From NCBI GenBank assembly GCA_964019695.1, contig OZ026515.1, positions 73,295,644-73,359,643 of the forward strand: 64,000 nucleotides of DNA. The letters run 5' to 3'. A program made the translations under genes and the position numbers. A model generated the notes under the pieces. That model saw only the letters and a program-made list of their open reading frames with translations. It ran no database searches and had not been told where the DNA came from. Source of the DNA: Loripinus fragilis (taxonomy: Eukaryota > Mollusca > Bivalvia > Lucinida > Lucinidae). Below, piece after piece: positions 58,483 to 64,000 of the stretch (position 1 is its first letter; each line of letters begins with the position of its first letter).

Positions 58483-58571
58483 TCCTACTGACTAGTCAAG
58501 TGGTTATGGGAGAGAGTTAACAACCAAAAGGTCCTGAGTTCAAGTCCAAGTATGTTCTTTTTTTTTTTTTT
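58483..58571 (+). repeat. tRNA-like Pol III unit in the left arm
   Basis: A-box-like AGTCAAGTGGTTA and B box GAGTTCAAGTCC (58536-58547) are spaced as in a tRNA gene and followed by a run of about 14 Ts, a Pol III terminator. The acceptor and T stems do not pair well, so it is tRNA-derived rather than a functional tRNA gene. Confidence 0.6.
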
Positions 58572-59249
58572 GTATTTTTATCCTTATTCGATTCGATTAA
58601 CTTCATTTATTATAGATGTACCACGACCTCTGAGTAATGTCCTTTGGATCATTATATTCAAAAGGTAGATGCTTAACGCAAACACTGAGCCAGCCTCTCT
58701 GGAACATTTACCTGCTTCAAAATAGAATAGTATACGTAATCAAACGCCTGAAACCCCTATTTCTAGATCCGCATTTTCAATTTCGTTAATATAGGCATGC
58801 TTCAAAGTTATTTGTTATCTATACTTGCATTTGTTATTGTTATTTTTGTAGGATCCTCACCGAGAATGTTTATCGTACGCTCGATATGTGAAATTGAATC
58901 TCTGTGCTTTTGACATATTTTTTTTTTAGAATAATCACAGATATTTAAAAAAAAATGTCTGCTTTGTTTTAGTGCCAAGACTTGCTGCATACTTTTCTTC
59001 AGACGTTTACCCACTGAACTTAAGTTCAAACAACATGTATAGTGATAGTTTTCAATCGTATGTTTTGGCTATAATATGGAAAAATATTTTCACGTGAATC
59101 TCTGAGGATATTTCGGACAGACTGGCTCATTTTACTCGTTACGCATCAACCTTTTGATATAAAATGAACCAAAATTTCATTCCTTAAAGGTCATGGTACC
59201 TCTATAATAAATGAAATTAAACGAATCGAATAAAGGTAAAACAAAAAGA

Positions 59250-59345
59250 ACACACGTGGACTGGAACTCACGACCTTTTGGTTGTAAACTCTGTATCATA
59301 ACCACTTGACTAGTCAGTAGGACGGTACAAAACGTTTCATTATCT
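59250..59345 (-). repeat. tRNA-like Pol III unit in the right arm
   Basis: The minus strand reads AGTCAAGTGGTTATGA, then GTGAGTTCCAGTCCACG and CTTTTT. It mirrors the left-arm copy, with a better T stem (CGTG/CACG). Confidence 0.6.
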
Positions 59346-60610
59346 GCATTACTACTTGCAAAATTACTGTAAATCTTACGGTTAATACCAAAAGTCGACT
59401 GAAGGTTAAAATACTTTGTGCACTAACAGTGAAATTATGCACCTGTGTCAGGTTAATAAAATCAAACAATAACAAGGACAACCATAAAGTCTCAGATGGG
59501 TTCGAAATTCTGCCAGATCAGACCTCTGGCTGCGGAGTAAGCTGCCCTTGAGTGTCAGGAAAAATCCACCGTAGTGTTATAATGGGAGAAATGTTGTGAC
59601 CACTCTAGTTCTTTCATTTTTGGATGCATCTTCTACATTCTTACAGGTAACAAGGACAACCATTATAGCTTGAATGAGTTTGAATTTCGTCAAGATCCCA
59701 TCACTGACTACTGAGTTAGCTGCCCTTGAGTGTCTGAAAAATCAATGAATAGTCTTGTGACCACTTTAGCGCCTTCATCTTTGATTGTATCTTCTTTATT
59801 CTTGCAGATAACAAGGACAACCATAAAATCTCAGATGGGTTCGAAATTCTGCCAGATCAGACCTCCTGCTGTGGTGTAAGCTGCCCTTGAGCGTCAGGAA
59901 AAATTTCCATAGACCTATAATGGGAGAAATGTTGTGACCACTCTAGTGCATTAATTTTTGGATGGATCTTCTTCATTCTTGCATGTAATAAGGACACCTA
60001 TAAAATCTTGAATGAGTTTGAATTTCAGCCAGATCCCATCACCTATTATGGAAGTAGCTGCCCTTTAGCGTCTTAGAAATTGATGGATAATTTTGTGATC
60101 ACTCTAACGCCTTCATTTTCTGATTTGATCTTCATTCTTGCAAGTAACAAGGACAACCATAAAGCTTGAATGAGTTTGATTTTCGGCTACACCAGACCTC
60201 CAACTACAGAGTTAGCTGCCCTTGAGCATCTAAAATATAGCTTTATAATGTGATTACTCCAGTGACTTCATTTGATCATCTTCATTCTTGTAGGTATCCA
60301 GGATATACATAAAAGCATGGATGAGTATTAATTTCTGTTAGATCCCATCACTGGCTATGGGATAAGCTGCCTTTGAGCATCTGAAAAATATATTTTCACC
60401 AGGTTTCCTCTGCAGTTTTAATTCAGATTTTTTGGTACTTACAGATAACCAGAACTGTCATAATATCTTTGAGTGTTTGAATTTATTCCTGATCACTGTT
60501 TCAAGTTAGAGCTACCTGCCATTGAGCATCATAAATTATGGTCTTTCCAAACATTATGCTGCCTGGCTCCCAGGTGAGCGATCGTTGCCCATTGGGCTAC
60601 TTGTTTATTG

Positions 60611-61001
60611 AACTAAGCACTAACATAGTTGACAGTTGAACTTAGGGGTTTGAGAAAGAGATTTATGTTTTTGTGATTCACACATTTCTCTAAAATAATC
60701 CTTCATCTTGGGATATAAATTCAATGAATTTGCCTTGTTTGACTTTGGTTTTGCCAGGCGACACATCCGATTCTTAGGATTCTAGTTATATTATATTTAA
60801 TAATTAAGCATTCAAACAAACACCATTTTAAAAAAAGATATTTTAGGAATATCATCAGAGTGTCCATCAGTTTGGATTCTGATTAATTAGGCCAGGTGTT
60901 TTATCAGACCAGTCACCTTATACACCTCCTGTGTTTGAACCGTAGCCCACAGTTTGCTTTGGTAACCAACAGTCCTGTTTACCTTGGTATGTGTGTTTTT
61001 T
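60611..61001. other. Intergenic, nothing identified
   Basis: TTCTCTAAAATAATCCTTCA and GGGATATAAATTCAATGAAT (60684-60729) resemble the end of the repeat at about 62040-62085, so an earlier partial copy may lie here. Confidence 0.45.
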
Positions 61002-62070
61002 TATCCCCCGACGAAGTCAGAGGGATATAGTTTTGGCGTCATCCATGCATCCATCCATTCTGTCCGTCCGTCCGCACTTTTTGTCAATGCGGAACCATAT
61101 CTCAGTACATATGGGTCAGATTTGATTCACTCTTGGTACACATGATAAGTACCATGGACTCTCGATATCCTATAAGTTTCGTCGAAATAGACCCTTTAAC
61201 ACATGAGTTATTGCCCTTGTTTTAGTATAGGCAATTAGAATGCAAAACCTATATTAGCTTTTTGTGTGTGATAATCTTCACATTTCATCAAAGCTATTGT
61301 ATTTAACAACTTCTCACTATACACCATGATTACCCAGTGCCTGTAGATAAGCATGGCAGTGTCACAGTTTTACCCACCTAAGGGGTCAAAGGTCAAATAT
61401 TTAAATTTTATATTTTTTGCTGAAATTTCGCATGTAGGCAGAGCAGCAATAGATATGAAACATATCAAACGGGATTTCAGTTTGAAGGCATGGATCAAAG
61501 CCCCTGGGGCGGACTTCGGGGGTGGGGCAGAGGCAAAAATTAAACTTTTTCAGAATATGGTCATGTTGCATATCAAATTAAAGCTGACGACTTTTGCAAC
61601 TACATAGTAGCAAATTTTTTGCCCACAGACACACTCTGGACCCAGGGGGTGGGGTCAAAAGGTCAAACTATATATTTTTGTGAAAGTAGCCATGTTGCAT
61701 ATCAAATTAAAGGGAATTGAGAACAGAGCACCATGAAAGCAAATATGCTGTATATTTACACACACCAACGACCCCTGGGATGGGGTCAAAAGGTCATATT
61801 ACTTTTTTCTTTTCTAAAAGTGGTCATGTTGCATATCAAATTAAAGTAGAAGAAGTGTAGACCTACATGCACTTTGAACTTACACACACCCTAGACCTCT
61901 GGGGTTGGGTTGAAAGGTCAGATATTGAAATTGTGTAGATGTAAGTATATTTTTTTTTATTAAACTATAAGCACTAAAACATACTTGAAAGGCGTTTGTT
62001 ATGATCTGAATATGGGATTTATGTTTTGTGATTTGCATGTTTCTCTGAAATAACCCTTCGTGGGGGGATA
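61002..62070 (+). repeat. Tandem-core dispersed repeat (TATCCCCCGACGAAG family)
   Basis: Opens with a hairpin at 61002-61028 (TATCCCCCGAC, GAA, GTCAGAGGGATA), then CATCCATCCATTCTGTCCGT with GTCCGTCC. The core has about four units with GGGGTGGGGTCAAAAGGTCA, then CATGTTGCATATCAAATTAA. It ends near GGGGGGATATAAATTCGT. Confidence 0.7.
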
Positions 62071-63637
62071 TAAATTCGTCAAATTTGTCTTGTTTATTTT
62101 CCATTTTTCTTCTTCATCCAAACATTGTCATTGTTGAATGTTTGCTATCCTGGCTTCTGAGACTGCAAGTTACAGAAGCAATTATGATTGGACTGGCTGT
62201 TATCTCAGCATCATAAGTACATAATTAAGTTATCACTTAAACAAGCATGCTTGTCAAAGAATTGTATCTAATATTAAAGGGATTATTTTGACTCTGGTTT
62301 CCCACTGGCTGAAAAATGACTAAATTGAATTTCTGTAGCATAAACAAGTCTGTAAGTTATCATTAGTAGACTATGCTAGACAGTTTGAATACAGTGTTAT
62401 GAGTCCATCAGCAGACGGTAAAGAGTTAACAGCAATTTGAGCAACATGGTATCTTTGTAACAGAGTCACACACACAGATTAAACACTTTTTGGGATCCAT
62501 AATATAGTTAGCACAAACATGATCATTAAGGTATTAAAAAGAAATGAGTGAAGTCTTACAAAATGTGGTAAAATTTGCTTCTATCATATTTTCATTGCAG
62601 TGCTAAGATAATAGATAAACTGGTTCTTTGTCCATAAATAGGTTATCTGGAGTTATATACCCTGGTAAATATTGAATTTTTTCATTATTAAATTTGAAGT
62701 ATCTATACTTAAAGTGCTCCAGAACAAAGGTACATTTACTTATGTGGTGAAAATATTATCCTCCCCCTCCCCTACTCTTCTATAGTTACCTAGGTTTTTC
62801 TTCTGTTTTGCTTTCTGGACACCCATATTATTAATGGGACTTTTGGCAAAAAGTGCAGACCCTGATGAAATGTCGCATAATAATGCAGCATTAAATTTTG
62901 GTCTGCGCTGTTTGCCAAGATAAAAACAATATTCGGGGACTGAAATACATCTAAACCTGTTTCCTTCCTGCAGTCATGCATTTTGTTGTCTGCTCTCTCT
63001 TCTGCTAATTTATGCTCTTGCAAACAGTATGGACCCAAAGGAGCAGTCTGATCAGGGCTCAGTGTTCGTTTTCATCATAAAATCTAGTCATACCTTTAAC
63101 ATGATTTTTTGTCGTCCAATTTTTTTCAAAATTAACTTTTTTGAAATTTCTTTCAGGAATTATGCCCTCAGAGTGTCAAATACTTACTGGTGTCAGGCCC
63201 AACGCCTGATCAGGGTCAAAACAGTTTGCAAAGGTTATCAGCTGACAACACAAACCTGCATAGTAAAAAAGTTATAAGCTTGTTTGGATTTCTGTGGGTT
63301 ATAAGTTAATAATTGTATTGAAAGGTATGCAAGCAAAAGATATGGGTCAATCAATGAAAGGTATGGTAAAACAGCATTGATCTTCTATGTTGCAAGCTAA
63401 TCTTAATACTTAACTACCAGCAAAACACAGCTGAAAATGTTGTCTGCTAAAATTACAGATTCATTATATTGAAAGTACTCGTATACTCATTTTGATTAAG
63501 GGGGTTAATACTGAGATCTATAGTTTAAATGCCCCCACCCCCATCACATGTGCACACATTCATTGATATACATCCCAGCTGGAAGAATTATAAAGGTCTT
63601 AAAGCAATATTCATTTGTAGGGACAGCCCCCCCCCCC

Positions 63638-63668
<31 letters not shown>

Positions 63669-64000
63669 ACATCCCACCTACAGTACATGGCGGGGACAAA
63701 TTTTACTCATAAATTACAGCACCACAGAAAGCATTGTCGGGACCTCAAAGAGGTCATTGTTCTGCTCATTGGCCATCTCCATAGGCCGTGGTGATGGTTT
63801 GGGGAGCACTGGTTAAAAATGTGTATCTGCATAAAACTTAGTCTTCAGAAGTGCTGTGAAGACAAAAAGTAGCAATAAGAATTGGCAACCCTTGCCCTTA
63901 CTTGAACAAATGCAAAAGTGCACATTCCTGATGACAGCTTTACTGCAGAAATGGACAGTTCTATTATCCACAAATGCTTTTATAACCATTTTCTTGCTTG
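62071..64000. other. Intergenic with palindromic repeats and simple repeats
   Basis: CAAACAGTG-family copies lie at 62851-62920 (GGCAAAAAGTGCAGACCCTG to GTCTGCGCTGTTTGCC) and at about 63018-63065. A C-run and CA repeat span 63628-63672. No coding region is convincing, including frames of 82-95 codons at 62790-63816. Confidence 0.5.
63628..63672. repeat. Poly-C run followed by a CA microsatellite
   Basis: About 26 consecutive Cs followed by ACACACACAC repeats. Confidence 0.95.

Larger units (their letters stand above)
58337..59469. mobile_element. Long-TIR element, 1,133 bp, with a tRNA-like unit in each arm
   Basis: Begins TTGTTCGATTTTATTAACC and ends with the inverse GGTTAATAAAATCAAACAA. 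The arms remain complementary for about 280 bases (58337-58630 and 59190-59469). TA is duplicated at 58335-58336 and 59470-59471, and removing the element restores the host repeat. Each arm holds a tRNA-like segment directed inward. The central 560 bases show no transposase. TA target suggests a Tc1/mariner-like mobiliser. Confidence 0.85.
57692..60610 (+). repeat. Large tandem-core dispersed repeat (GCTCACCAGAGCC family), copy 2
   Basis: Opens with a degraded hairpin (AGCTAACCTGAGCC, AAAA, GCTTCAGGTGCGCT) and a CGTCCTCCCGTGCGTCC tract. It then follows copy 1 (36073-39890): GACCAGCTGGCTTATTGTAA, TTCTTGCAGGTAACCAGGAC, repeated GAGTTAGCTGCCCTTGAGCG blocks, and the end GGTGAGCGATCGTTGCCCAT. It is interrupted by the TIR element at 58337-59469; CTTGCAGGTA and TAACAAGGAC on either side join into the normal unit. 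Confidence 0.85.

Noticed and set aside
58483..58571. Functional tRNA gene
   Set aside because: T and acceptor stems pair poorly and a mirrored copy sits in the opposite arm of a TIR element; tRNA-derived only.

Overview
The window is animal nuclear DNA, AT-rich and dense in transposable elements. It is most likely from a bivalve mollusc. Points in favour are the abundant tandem-core repeats ending in short hairpins beside GTCC/GACG tracts, many short palindromic elements, tRNA-derived SINEs, and relics of Penelope-like and non-LTR retrotransposons. The species cannot be named from sequence alone. No bacterial genes, operons, rRNA genes or CRISPR arrays are present.

Only one convincing host gene is visible: an intronless coding region on the minus strand (3584-4303) for a 239-residue secreted, neurotrophin-like cystine-knot factor. 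It has a dibasic pro-domain cleavage site and the NGF-type cysteine spacing in its C-terminal half. A plausible splice acceptor lies just upstream. A foldback element flanked by 13-bp direct repeats has landed exactly at its stop codon.

The rest is repeats, often nested. 1-10.6 kb: tandem-core repeat, palindromes, the neurotrophin-like gene, a Penelope-like relic (5437-5781) and a 1.1-kb satellite (6303-7412). 10.6-20.4 kb: an old degenerate repeat field, a mariner-like TIR element (14680-16054), a Tc1/mariner-like TIR element (18709-19751) and, beside it, the C-terminal relic of a transposon protein. 20.4-32.2 kb: a foldback element with minisatellite termini (23901-25282), a reverse-transcriptase relic (26996-27501) and a 2.2-kb TIR element (29987-32201). 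32.3-40 kb: a 2.9-kb degenerate transposon copy (A), a 194-bp MITE with 9-bp target duplications, and a long tandem-core repeat with another nested inside it. 40.5-45.1 kb: a 3.7-kb transposon with exact 11-bp termini and 8-bp target duplications, inserted in a tandem-core repeat and itself carrying SINEs. 45.5-47 kb: inverted satellite arrays. 48.4-53.8 kb: a nest holding copy B of the same degenerate transposon plus two more fragments of it. 53.8-64 kb: foldbacks, a Harbinger-like MITE (56873-57174), a second tandem-core repeat split by a 1.13-kb element whose long inverted arms each carry a tRNA-like Pol III unit, and simple repeats.

The genes do not form a pathway. The window is one signalling gene in a field of decayed mobile DNA, where exact target duplications let several insertions be placed in relative order.
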